From: ZC4RG29 sp032907565
Lineage (GTDB): Bacteria; Bacteroidota; Bacteroidia; Cytophagales; Cyclobacteriaceae
Direction: 5' to 3'
NCBI GenBank assembly: GCA_032907565.1
Contig: JAJJPK010000065.1
Coordinates: 1 to 21,809 of the forward strand
DNA length: 21,809 nt
Positions 1 through 7,164 of the stretch are shown piece by piece; position 1 is the stretch's first letter; each line of letters starts with the position of its first letter. The position numbers were made by a program, and so were the translations under genes. The notes below the pieces were generated by a model. It saw nothing but the letters and a program-made list of their open reading frames with translations. It searched no databases and was not told where the DNA came from.

Positions 1-70
1 CGTTGTTCGCGTTGACGATGAAGCCAAGCGCCAGGAGGAACAAGCCCATGCCGATAATAACGTAGAGCAT
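1..70 (-). CDS. Small membrane protein, N-terminus only (possibly DUF3784-like)
   Basis: An ATG at the right end opens a leftward frame that runs off the window edge. The 23 visible residues begin MLYVIIGMGLFLLALGF and then VNANN, which is one hydrophobic membrane segment followed by a polar turn. From memory, this pattern resembles the start of Bacteroidetes DUF3784 proteins, small membrane proteins of unknown role; too little is visible to be sure. It lies downstream of copA in the same direction, behind a probable terminator, so it need not be part of the copper function. Confidence 0.4.
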   Translation of the reverse strand, partial: MLYVIIGMGLFLLALGFIVNANN

Positions 71-100
71 AGTTGGGGTTGAGCGTATAAGGACTCCCCT

Positions 101-126
101 AAAAATAAGAATTTGATGGAAATTCT
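101..126 (-). terminator. Probable intrinsic terminator after copA
   Basis: On the minus strand a perfect 7-bp stem (AGAATTT / AAATTCT, loop CCATC) is followed at once by TATTTTT. It begins 17 nt after the copA stop codon. The stem is A+T-rich and therefore weak, but its position and U-tract fit a Rho-independent terminator that separates copA from the next gene. Confidence 0.5.
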
Positions 127-143
127 CGATCTGTCACGCATTG

Positions 144-2720
144 CTAACTCCCAAGCCGTGCATTCCTCAGCCTTAGTGAGTTTCCAATCACAGAAACCGA
201 GCTGAAACTCATGGCCAGTGCGGCGATCATCGGAGAAAGCAGGAGTCCGAATGCCGGGTACAGTACGCCCGCGGCTATTGGGATTCCCAGGACGTTATAT
301 CCAAGGGCGAAAAACAAGTTCTGCTTAATATTTCGCATCACGCTAAGGCTAAGCAGTCGCGCCCGTGCGATGCCGTTAAGGTCGCCTTTCACAAGTGTGA
401 TGCCGGCGCTCTCTATCGCTACGTCAGTTCCGGTACCCATGGCAATGCCGATATCGGCCTGTGCCAGCGCAGGTGCATCGTTGATACCGTCACCCGCCAT
501 GGCCACCTTGTGACCTTCTCCCTGCAAGCGTTTGACTTCATTGTATTTGTCGTCGGGAAGCATCTGTGCCTTGAAGCCGTCGAGCCCCAGGGTTTCGCTA
601 ACCGCCCGTGCGGTGTCGGGGTTATCACCCGTAAGCATGATTACTTTTAGACCAGCTTCGTGGAGTTTCTCCACGGCTGCCTTGCTGGTGGGTTTGATCT
701 TATCCGAAATAACAACTGCACCAAGCACGCGATTACCCTCTGCCAAATAGGAGACAGTCTTGCCCAGACGCTGCTCTTCCTGAACGCGGCTCTTAAGTTC
801 GTCGGGGATCTGAGCACCCGCTTGTTGCATCAGTTTGTCATTCCCAAGTGCGAGGGCCGTGTTGCCGAGCCTACCGGTAACACCCTTACCCGTTACCGCT
901 TCGAAGTCAGCGACCATTTCAGGCTCGATACCTTGTTCGCGGCCGTACTGAACCGTAGCCAGCGCGAGAGGATGCTCGCTGGCTGAGTTGAGCGCAACCA
1001 TCTTCCGCACAACATCTTTCTCGTCACTACTCCCGTTAGCTACCAGTACCTTCTCCACGGAAGGCTTTCCCTCAGTGACCGTTCCAGTCTTATCAATGAT
1101 CACTACATCGATATCCGCCATGCGTTCGAGGGCTTCCGCATTTTTTATCAGGATACCCGACTGCGCCCCTTTGCCAACGCCTACCATAACCGACATGGGT
1201 GTCGCAAGTCCCAATGCGCAGGGACACGCTATGATCAACACTGCCACGGCATTGACAAATGCGTACACGTAAGATGGCTCAGGACCGTAAATGGCCCACA
1301 CGATAAACGTAAGCAGGGCAACAAGCACTACCGCGGGAACGAAATAGCCTGAGATCCGGTCGGCCAGATTTTGAATAGGTGCGCGTGAGCGGCTGGCTTT
1401 GTTCACCATTTCAATGATCCTTGACAACAGCGTCTCCGCTCCTACCTTCTCGGCAACCATGACGAACGTCTTGTTGCCATTGATTGTCCCGGAGGTCACC
1501 TTGTCGCCAACGCTCTTGCTCACTGGAATGGGCTCGCCGGTGATCATGGACTCATCGACCGAAGTTTCGCCCTCCGTGATAGAACCGTCGACGGGAATTC
1601 TTTCGCCGGGCCGGATGCGAAGCAGGTCTCCAGGGTGAATGTGGCCGAGGTGTACCACCTCTTCCTTGCCATCCTTGATTCTCGTCGCCGTGCTGGGCGC
1701 AAGTTTTAACAGCTCCTTGATGGCGCTGTTTGTCTTTCCGTGCGCTCGTGCTTCAAGGACCTGTCCCAATAACACCAGCGTGAGAATTACTGTGGCTGCC
1801 TCAAAGTAAACGTACACGGTCCCCTCATGCGTTACGAACTCGGGGGGAAACACGCTGGGAAAGAATATGGCCACGACGCTGAACAGCCACGCAACACCCG
1901 CGCCAATACCGATTAGGGTGAACATATTGAGATGCCAGGTCACGATCGAGCGCCACGCCCGTTCAAAGAACATCCACGTAGCGTAGAACACCACCGGAAG
2001 GGAGAGGATCATTTGCACCCAGTTCCAGTACTTCCATGGCATGATGCGGACTAAGGGATTGTCGGGAATCATTTCCGACATAGCAATAAGGAAGATGGGA
2101 AGGGTAAATATGACCGCTACGCGAAACTTGCGCATCAGCACCTTGTACGTTGCATTCTCTTCCTCCTCGTCTGCTTCCAGGGGAACCAGGTCCATGCCAC
2201 AGATAGGACATGCACCCGGCCCATCGCGAATAATTTCCGGGTGCATGGGACAAGTATACTGCACGGTGCGCGACACGTCGGGCATTCTTACCAGGTCCAT
2301 TCCGCATACAGGACAGCTGCCTGGCGCATCATAGGTTTTGTCACCTTCGCAATGCATTGGGCAATAGTATACCCCGCCCTTTTTCGGAGGCTCGTGTTGC
2401 TTTCCTGTGTCACCTCGTTTGTGCAGTTCGTCTCGACCGTGATGAGCGTGGTCGTGATGATCGTGATGGCCTGACTTGTGGGCTGTATAATGATCACTCC
2501 CCGCTTCATGTGGTACGGAGATTGTATAATGGCCGCCAGCATCGTCGATAGCCTTCTGAAGTTTATCGAGGGCGACATGCGACGACATTTCGACGACGGC
2601 CTTACCTGTTTGAAGGTCTACCTCAACGTTCGTCACGCCCTCAACGCCTTTGAGTGCCGTTTCCACTTTTTGACGGCACCCCTGACAGCTCATTCCAGAA
2701 ATCGTATAGGTATGTTTCAT
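144..2720 (-). CDS. copA: Copper-exporting P1B-type ATPase
   Basis: An 858-residue inner-membrane pump that uses ATP to expel Cu(I). In order it shows an N-terminal HMA domain with GMSCQGC (metal-binding Cys12 and Cys15), a His-rich stretch (about residues 76-110), and two Cys-rich heavy-metal-binding domains (CPMHCEGD..CPVCGMDLV near 120-144 and CPMHPEI..CPICGMDLV near 157-179). Membrane segments follow, then TGEP (394-397), the membrane metal site CPC (499-501), the phosphorylated Asp543 in DKTGTVTEGKP, the HP motif (583-584), GDGINDAP (743-750), and a last helix with SFSSVSVIGNS. CPC with this last-helix pattern points to Cu+ rather than Zn/Cd. The gene is complete; its ATG lies 81 nt downstream of the DUF1801 gene. 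No cognate copper regulator or chaperone is adjacent in the window. Confidence 0.95.
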   Translation of the reverse strand: MKHTYTISGMSCQGCRQKVETALKGVEGVTNVEVDLQTGKAVVEMSSHVALDKLQKAIDDAGGHYTISVPHEAGSDHYTAHKSGHHDHHDHAHHGRDELHKRGDTGKQHEPPKKGGVYYCPMHCEGDKTYDAPGSCPVCGMDLVRMPDVSRTVQYTCPMHPEIIRDGPGACPICGMDLVPLEADEEEENATYKVLMRKFRVAVIFTLPIFLIAMSEMIPDNPLVRIMPWKYWNWVQMILSLPVVFYATWMFFERAWRSIVTWHLNMFTLIGIGAGVAWLFSVVAIFFPSVFPPEFVTHEGTVYVYFEAATVILTLVLLGQVLEARAHGKTNSAIKELLKLAPSTATRIKDGKEEVVHLGHIHPGDLLRIRPGERIPVDGSITEGETSVDESMITGEPIPVSKSVGDKVTSGTINGNKTFVMVAEKVGAETLLSRIIEMVNKASRSRAPIQNLADRISGYFVPAVVLVALLTFIVWAIYGPEPSYVYAFVNAVAVLIIACPCALGLATPMSVMVGVGKGAQSGILIKNAEALERMADIDVVIIDKTGTVTEGKPSVEKVLVANGSSDEKDVVRKMVALNSASEHPLALATVQYGREQGIEPEMVADFEAVTGKGVTGRLGNTALALGNDKLMQQAGAQIPDELKSRVQEEQRLGKTVSYLAEGNRVLGAVVISDKIKPTSKAAVEKLHEAGLKVIMLTGDNPDTARAVSETLGLDGFKAQMLPDDKYNEVKRLQGEGHKVAMAGDGINDAPALAQADIGIAMGTGTDVAIESAGITLVKGDLNGIARARLLSLSVMRNIKQNLFFALGYNVLGIPIAAGVLYPAFGLLLSPMIAALAMSFSSVSVIGNSLRLRNARLGS

Positions 2721-2801
2721 GTCTTGCCAAATCCAGTTCTATGCAAGTTACAACCGATCTGGCAGGGCACGTTACACAATTCCGCCTTTGCTTTATATCA
2801 T

Positions 2802-3176
2802 TCAGCGCTTCCGCTTTACTGATCGCGCGAGGGCCTCTTTTTTGCCATTTCTGGCCACGGCAGCAATCAGTGCAAGGGGCAGGGGCTCTTTAAGGGGAAA
2901 ACGCAATGTGCCCTTACCTGCCCTATAGGGAAGGGTTTTCTTCATAAAAGACTCACTTCCCGATAGCACGGGGTAAAGGCTGACGTGGTTTTTAAATCCG
3001 GCAAAGTACACCGCATACGTGCCGTTTATGAGGTACACGGGAATGCCGTAGCTGATGGATTCCTCGGCGTCCGGGATCGCCTTTCGGATGGTGGCGCGAA
3101 CTGTGTCGAGGGCCTTTCTCACTTCCCCCGAAAAACTCTTCAGGTAAGCGTCGACAGAGGCGGGTTTTGCTCTCAT
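2802..3176 (-). CDS. DUF1801 family protein (YdhG-like)
   Basis: A soluble protein of about 124 residues. The pattern S-V-D-A-Y-L near the start, then IRKAIPDAEESISYGIPVY and YAVYFAGFKNHVSLYP, is typical of DUF1801. These are small iron-chaperone-fold (frataxin-like) proteins whose bacterial role is not settled. The reading frame can be extended to a TTG at 3218, but that would overlap the upstream gene; the ATG at 3176, which starts MRAKPASVDAYL, gives the usual family N-terminus and a 19-nt gap after the M50 gene. The C-terminus is basic (KKEALARSVKRKR), as is common in the family. It probably shares a transcript with the upstream membrane protease gene. No catalytic motif is visible. Confidence 0.8.
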   Translation of the reverse strand: MRAKPASVDAYLKSFSGEVRKALDTVRATIRKAIPDAEESISYGIPVYLINGTYAVYFAGFKNHVSLYPVLSGSESFMKKTLPYRAGKGTLRFPLKEPLPLALIAAVARNGKKEALARSVKRKR

Positions 3177-3195
3177 AGTGTCTGACCATGGGTCG

Positions 3196-3981
3196 TTAAA
3201 GTTGGATTCCGGGAGCAAGTATCAGGCGGAACACACCCGCAACAACAACAAGCAGAATTACCGCGGCTGCCGACGTCCGTTCGATTCTCGCATTCAATGC
3301 CGGAGTAATGCCCTTAGGATTCACTGCGTTCTGCCAGGGAAAGATAAACACCATGCCGCTCATCACGGGGTAGATGATACTTACGATGGCAATGACCGGA
3401 AGGTACAACAGCGTGATCAATGCAGATCCGATTAGCCATGGTAAGATGAGGGAATGTAGCGAAAATTTCTTTCGTGACGCGCCATTGTCAAGCCATTCTG
3501 CTCTGGGGCTGAATTCGAGGAACGGCCTCGTCATTTTGTAGGCGATGAATAGCAACAATCCGGCGCCGACTACCGCAAGTACTATCCGAACCCATACGGC
3601 AGTACCTGCTGTGTCGAACACCTTGCCGATGTCTCCGTCGGTGAACACCGGACCGGTCATCAGATACCCCAGGAAATTGGCAAAGCCGAGCACCGCCCAC
3701 CACAAGAGAAAGAGTTCGGTCAGACTTCGTTTCTTCGACTTCAGAAAAACAAATCCGATGATAAGTCCCTGCAGCAGGCTCGTCAAAGGTCCCGCGAGCG
3801 CAATGGCAATCTCTTGCCCGGACGAGAGATGCCCGGTGGAACGGTGCTCCACAAAATTATGGTGAAGGACCGGCTCACTCCCCAGCAGCGCACCAGTGAA
3901 GGCGTGTCCCAACTCGTGAAGAATGGTAGTAAGAAGAAAAGCTAAGGCGTAGAGAACCGCAGAGTTAATTGTAACGTGCAT
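3196..3981 (-). CDS. M50-like membrane zinc metalloprotease
   Basis: A polytopic membrane protein of 261 residues. HELGH sits at residues 22-26 inside the first hydrophobic segment (LLTTILHELGHAF), the HExxH zinc-binding and catalytic motif of site-2-type proteases. A later TGPVFTDGDIGK could supply the third zinc ligand (the Asp-Gly motif of M50). Several further hydrophobic segments run to the C-terminus. No PDZ domain is visible, unlike RseP. I chose the ATG at 3981 (an in-frame ATG at 3990 is equally possible) because the longer frame begins at a weak codon and the family normally starts just before this helix. A strong Bacteroidetes promoter lies about 140 nt upstream. The substrate is unknown; the protein could equally be a general M50-fold membrane protein. 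Confidence 0.75.
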   Translation of the reverse strand: MHVTINSAVLYALAFLLTTILHELGHAFTGALLGSEPVLHHNFVEHRSTGHLSSGQEIAIALAGPLTSLLQGLIIGFVFLKSKKRSLTELFLLWWAVLGFANFLGYLMTGPVFTDGDIGKVFDTAGTAVWVRIVLAVVGAGLLLFIAYKMTRPFLEFSPRAEWLDNGASRKKFSLHSLILPWLIGSALITLLYLPVIAIVSIIYPVMSGMVFIFPWQNAVNPKGITPALNARIERTSAAAVILLVVVAGVFRLILAPGIQL

Positions 3982-4090
3982 CAAAGGCATAAGTGGCGTC
4001 GTCGTTTGATTGACCCATCCCCTCTGCCGCAACGGCGTAACGTCCCAAAGCGGTTAACAGCGGCGCATTCTCCACCGAACTTTTTTGATA

Positions 4091-4119
4091 CATGGACCGT
4101 ACTCCACGTACGGCCCATG
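4091..4119 (-). promoter_or_regulatory. Strong hairpin at the 5' end of the M50 transcript
   Basis: Two 12-nt arms (CATGGACCGTAC at 4091-4102 and GTACGGCCCATG at 4108-4119) pair at 11 of 12 positions around the loop TCCAC. The hairpin begins only a few nucleotides downstream of the start site predicted from the promoter at 4129-4158. No U-tract follows it on the minus strand, so it is not a terminator. It could stabilise the mRNA, or be an operator overlapping the transcription start. Confidence 0.5.
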
Positions 4120-4128
4120 CCCCTACAA

Positions 4129-4158
4129 CAAAACTAACAAAAAGGCCGTGCAATGCAA
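4129..4158 (-). promoter_or_regulatory. Bacteroidetes-type promoter for the M50/DUF1801 genes
   Basis: On the minus strand, TTG (complement of 4156-4158) is followed after exactly 19 nt by TAGTTTTG (complement of 4129-4136). This matches the Bacteroidetes primary-sigma consensus TTG-N19-TAnnTTTG at every fixed position. Transcription would begin near 4124, giving a leader of roughly 140 nt before the start codon. Confidence 0.6.
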
Positions 4159-4213
4159 CCACGTCAATACAAACCGTGGTCCGTGACTGCCACTAAATAC
4201 TGACGGATGTTTA

Positions 4214-4557
4214 TTATTCGATAATGATTGTCTGGCTGTTTGCTTTCCCTTCGCCATAAACCTTCACCCCATTCGGAATTCGAAAGGTTACCTCCCGGGC
4301 ATCAAGGACGCCGTCACCGTCAACATCCACCTTAACATTCGGTTTGTAGGTTCCTTTTGCCACCAGATTTCATCCCCGTTTCCGGCGACACTCAACACAT
4401 CTGAGAGGGAAGTAAACGCATTAGCCCAACTCGTTCCATTGTTCGCACCAGCGGCTCCCTGGTCCACGTAGGTCACAGCTGCCATAAGCACGGCAGACTT
4501 CATCGCCGATGTCAGCACGATCGCCAACACCAGAGCGTGCGATAACCTTGTCTTCAT
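4214..4557 (-). pseudogene. Frameshifted remnant of a secreted protein
   Basis: The frame opens with a signal peptide (MKTRLSHALVLAIVLTSAMKSA) and then TYVDQGAAGANNGTSWANAF, followed by a GNGDEIW segment. This is the usual N-terminus of large Bacteroidetes surface proteins of the right-handed beta-helix type (TYVD..GANDGSSWANA..GDEIWVAKGTYKP). At about 4361 the frame breaks: the DNA reads TGGTGG where TGGGTGG would give the expected W-V-A-K-G-T-Y-K-P. Read in the shifted frame, the sequence continues VAKGTYKPNVKVDVDGDGV and ends NGVKVYGEGKANSQTIIIE and a TAA at 4214-4216. So one base seems lost, and the whole is only about 115 codons, far short of the family. It is probably a decayed, internally deleted gene. 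A sequencing error is possible, but even the repaired frame would be short. Confidence 0.65.
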
Positions 4558-4611
4558 GACACTTGTAGATTAAACCAACAAGTACAAGGTCCGCATAATG
4601 TCAGTTACCCT

Positions 4612-4629
4612 TTGATACGAATGTATCAA
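4612..4629. promoter_or_regulatory. 18-bp palindrome, possible operator
   Basis: TTGATACGAATGTATCAA has perfect 7-bp arms around GAAT. It lies 54 bp upstream of the start of the secreted-protein remnant and away from any coding sequence. The short spacer suits a dimeric repressor site or a small hairpin. No regulator is identified. Confidence 0.35.
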
Positions 4630-4792
4630 TGAATAAGAACAACGTAACGATCACTTATGATGAAATGAGTAGAGATGAACTGTCTCCCGTCATTCAGGGA
4701 ATGTAGTAGAAATCTTTCAACAGACTGAATAGCAATCCCAACTGTCCGCGAAGTCACCTCAGCGCAGGCCGGCCAACTGCCTACTGAAATAG

Positions 4793-4863
4793 AGGCGCTG
4801 AGCGGATTCGAACCGCTGTAAAAGGTTTTGCAGACCTCTGCCTAGCCACTCGGCCACAGCGCC
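4793..4863 (-). tRNA. tRNA-Cys (anticodon GCA)
   Basis: The minus strand folds as a full cloverleaf of 71 nt without encoded CCA. The acceptor stem pairs GGCGCTG with CAGCGCC, the D stem pairs GCC with GGC, and the T arm is AGCGG-TTCGAAT-CCGCT. The anticodon arm is GAGGT-CTGCAAA-ACCTT, placing GCA at positions 34-36, which reads Cys codons. The discriminator base is U, as expected for tRNA-Cys. It lies 57 nt downstream of the S1 gene on the same strand and may be carried on that transcript. Confidence 0.95.
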
Positions 4864-4871
4864 GTATAGCA

Positions 4872-4910
4872 GCGTGCATGGGGTGCGGATAACGCACAAC
4901 CCATGCTCGC
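4872..4910 (-). terminator. Strong hairpin after the S1 gene
   Basis: A long imperfect stem begins 10 nt after the S1 stop codon: GCATGGG with CCCATGC and GTGCG with CGCAC, a 2-nt bulge, a 5-nt loop, and three further outer G-C pairs past a T-T mismatch. There is no U-tract, and the tRNA-Cys gene begins 8 nt later. It could be an inefficient terminator, an mRNA 3'-end stabiliser, or a processing signal separating S1 mRNA from the tRNA. Confidence 0.45.
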
Positions 4911-4920
4911 TACAACAAAC

Positions 4921-6936
4921 TTATTCGGATTTCTCTTCCCCGCCTTCCCGGGGACCTGACATCTTTTCCTTCAGGGCGCTCAGGGCCTCGAGATCACCCA
5001 ACGTCGACTTTTCCGTCTGTTGGTTTATGTTCTCAATAGCCTTGCTCTTTGAAGGGGTCTTCTTCTTGCCCGTGCCGGAGCCTTTGTCCTCCTCCGTCGA
5101 CCATGTGTGCTTGTGCGAGAGCACAATACGGCGATCGTCCTTGGAGAATTCCAGCACTTTGAAGTCGAGAGACTCGCCCACCTCGACCTTCTGGCTGCTG
5201 TCCTGCTTCTGCAGGTTTCTCGCAGCGCAAAAGCCTTCGATACCATAAGGCAGCTCGAGGATGGCGCCCTTATCATTCCGGCTGATCACCGTACACTTGT
5301 GTACTGAGCCAACGGTAAAGATGGTTTCGAACGTATCCCAAGGGTTCTCTTCGAGATGTTTGTGGCTCAGCGCCAGCCTGCGGTTGGCGGCGTCGAGTTC
5401 CAGCACCACTACCTCCATTTCATCGCCTACCTTCACGAACTCAGAAGGGTGCTTGATCTTCTTCGTCCAGCTCAGGTCAGACACGTGTACCAGCCCGTCG
5501 ATGCCTTCTTCCAGTTCAATGAACAGTCCGAAGTTGGTCAGATTGCGGATGATGCCCTTGTGGCGGGTGCCGACCGCGTACTTGGTAAGAACATCCTGAC
5601 GCGTCCACGGATCCTCCGTGAGTTGCTTAATGCCCAGCGACATCTTCCGTTCTTCGCGATCGAGTGTCAGCACAACGGCTTCCACTTCATCGCCGACCTT
5701 CATAAAATCCTGCGGATTGCGCAGGTGTTGCGACCAGCTCATTTCCGACACGTGGATCAGACCTTCGACACCAGGCTGCAGTTCCAGGAACGCACCGTAA
5801 TCGGCAACATTGACAATCCGGCCCTTGACCTTGGAGCCCACCTGAATATCGGGCGACAGCGAATCCCACGGATGAGGCGTAAGCTGCTTCATACCAAGCG
5901 AAATACGCTTCTTGTCCTCGTCAAAGTCGAGTACCACGACCTTCACCACCTGATCAAGCTTGAGCACTTCGTCGGGATGGTTGATCCGACCCCAGCTGAT
6001 GTCGGTAATGTGAAGCAGACCATCCACGCCACCCAGGTCGATGAACACCCCAAAGTTGGTCATGTTCTTGATCGTGCCTTCGAGCACCTGGCCCTTCTCG
6101 AGGTTGTTGAGGATAGCAATCTTTTGTTCTTCGAGATCCTTCTCGATAAGTACCTTGTGAGAAACGACGACGTTGTCGTTGGAGTAGTTTATTTTGACCA
6201 CCTTGACTTCGATGGCCTTGTTGACATATTGATCGAAGTCGCGAATCGGCTTTACGTCAATTTGCGATCCGGGGAGGAACGCCTCGATACCGAACACGTC
6301 GACGATAAGTCCACCCTTCGTTCTCCGTTTCACGAAGCCTTCAATGACTTCGTCGTTATCAAGCGCCTTCTGAACATTCTCCCAGCCCTTGACGAGTTTT
6401 GCCTTCCGGCGGCTGAGCACGAGTTGCCCCATGGCATCTTCACGCTCTTCGACGAAGACGTCGACCCTATCTCCGATCTTGAGGTCAGGCATGTCCTTGA
6501 ATTCGGCCAGCGGTACGAGGCCGTCGGACTTGAACCCGATGTTGAGAATGACGTCGCGGTCGTTAATGCCTACCACTATGCCCTCCACAACTTCTCCGGC
6601 GCTCACCGAGGTTACGGTTCCGGCCAGCATCTGTTCCATTTGTTCCCGTTCCTCTTTGGTGTATCCTTCACCAAATCCCTTTCGGTCGAATGCCTCCCAG
6701 TCGAACTCGCCGGGTACCTTCTTTTCCGCAACTGACTTCTTCAGCTCGGCGGCAGGGATCGCTTCCGTTTCGATCTCCTCTTCTTTCTTAAGTTGTTTGA
6801 TCTCCTGCTCAACAGACGCAACATCCTCCTCGATCTCGTCAGGCTTGGCGGTCTTCACCTTCTTGGGTGCCTTTTCCCGCTCAAGGTCAGCAGCGGTTTT
6901 TTTCGGCTTGTCAGCCGGTTTTTGTGATTTAGCCAT
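4921..6936 (-). CDS. rpsA: 30S ribosomal protein S1
   Basis: A 671-residue mRNA-binding ribosomal protein that brings messages to the 30S subunit. After about 105 residues of Lys/Glu-rich N-terminal extension (common in Bacteroidetes S1), six S1 OB-fold repeats follow: VVEGIVVGINDRDVILNIG; VIEGFVKRRTKGGLIVDVFG; VLEGTIKNMTNFGVFIDLGG; VKGRIVNVADYGAFLELQPG; HKGIIRNLTNFGLFIELEEG; and a divergent HKCTVISRNDKGAILELPYG. Repeats 3-5 are the most alike and carry the GLLHITDISW / GLIHVSEMSW / GLVHVSDLSW signature. A charged C-terminal tail ends SGPREGGEEKSE. Because Bacteroidetes mRNAs largely lack Shine-Dalgarno sites, S1 is expected to be central to initiation. A promoter with a structured leader of about 100 nt lies upstream, suggesting autogenous control. 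Confidence 0.97.
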   Translation of the reverse strand: MAKSQKPADKPKKTAADLEREKAPKKVKTAKPDEIEEDVASVEQEIKQLKKEEEIETEAIPAAELKKSVAEKKVPGEFDWEAFDRKGFGEGYTKEEREQMEQMLAGTVTSVSAGEVVEGIVVGINDRDVILNIGFKSDGLVPLAEFKDMPDLKIGDRVDVFVEEREDAMGQLVLSRRKAKLVKGWENVQKALDNDEVIEGFVKRRTKGGLIVDVFGIEAFLPGSQIDVKPIRDFDQYVNKAIEVKVVKINYSNDNVVVSHKVLIEKDLEEQKIAILNNLEKGQVLEGTIKNMTNFGVFIDLGGVDGLLHITDISWGRINHPDEVLKLDQVVKVVVLDFDEDKKRISLGMKQLTPHPWDSLSPDIQVGSKVKGRIVNVADYGAFLELQPGVEGLIHVSEMSWSQHLRNPQDFMKVGDEVEAVVLTLDREERKMSLGIKQLTEDPWTRQDVLTKYAVGTRHKGIIRNLTNFGLFIELEEGIDGLVHVSDLSWTKKIKHPSEFVKVGDEMEVVVLELDAANRRLALSHKHLEENPWDTFETIFTVGSVHKCTVISRNDKGAILELPYGIEGFCAARNLQKQDSSQKVEVGESLDFKVLEFSKDDRRIVLSHKHTWSTEEDKGSGTGKKKTPSKSKAIENINQQTEKSTLGDLEALSALKEKMSGPREGGEEKSE

Positions 6937-6960
6937 AAATACGAAATGCCCTGATGTACA

Positions 6961-7022
6961 CTGCGGAAGGCGGGCACAACGACCGCAGCATTTAGTGAAA
7001 CATCCCTGTTGTTAAAAACAGG
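6961..7022 (-). promoter_or_regulatory. Structured 5' leader of the S1 mRNA
   Basis: The predicted leader can form two stem-loops on the minus strand: CCTGTT/AACAGG (7005-7010 with 7017-7022) and, nearer the start codon, CTGCGG/CCGCAG (6961-6966 with 6983-6988). E. coli S1 represses its own translation through stem-loops in the rpsA leader, so an equivalent role here is a reasonable inference. No family-level RNA motif was recognised. Confidence 0.35.
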
Positions 7023-7044
7023 CCGAACCCACCCGGGCGGGCCG

Positions 7045-7052
7045 CAAAGATA
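7045..7052 (-). promoter_or_regulatory. -7 box of the S1 promoter
   Basis: The minus strand reads TATCTTTG, a full match to the Bacteroidetes -7 element TAnnTTTG. Nineteen nucleotides upstream stands GTG instead of the usual TTG, one mismatch. The start site would fall near 7040, giving about 100 nt of leader before the S1 ATG. The box comes two bases after the T-run of the preceding terminator. Confidence 0.55.
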
Positions 7053-7054
7053 GG

Positions 7055-7118
7055 AAAAAATGGCCGCAGATCACTCACATCCAGCAGAATACGCAGGCTA
7101 ATGGACGGAATGCGGCCA
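7055..7118 (-). terminator. Probable terminator of the ABC/TolC operon
   Basis: On the minus strand, TGGCCGCA (7111-7118) and TGCGGCCA (7061-7068) form a perfect G+C-rich 8-bp stem followed directly by TTTTTT (7055-7060). The 42-nt loop is long but can fold further. The position between the TolC stop codon and the S1 promoter is right for an intrinsic terminator. Confidence 0.5.
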
Positions 7119-7164
7119 AGGTCGTTATTGTGAATCTCTTAGTGAGAACGTAACGTAGTGATAA

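Noticed and set aside
3965..4162. 65-codon minus-strand frame with a hydrophobic start, overlapping the 5' part of the M50 gene
   Set aside because: It begins at a GTG that lies upstream of the predicted transcription start and inside the promoter region, and the M50 protein already has a complete N-terminal helix.
4758..4802. 8-bp match to the tRNA-Cys 3' region downstream of the tRNA, possible att site
   Set aside because: The copy is inverted rather than direct, very short, and no integrase or foreign island accompanies it.
5356..6735. 459-codon open frame on the plus strand opposite the S1 gene
   Set aside because: It is the mirror of a strongly biased coding frame; its translation has no domain, signal or membrane pattern, while the minus strand encodes six clear S1 repeats.
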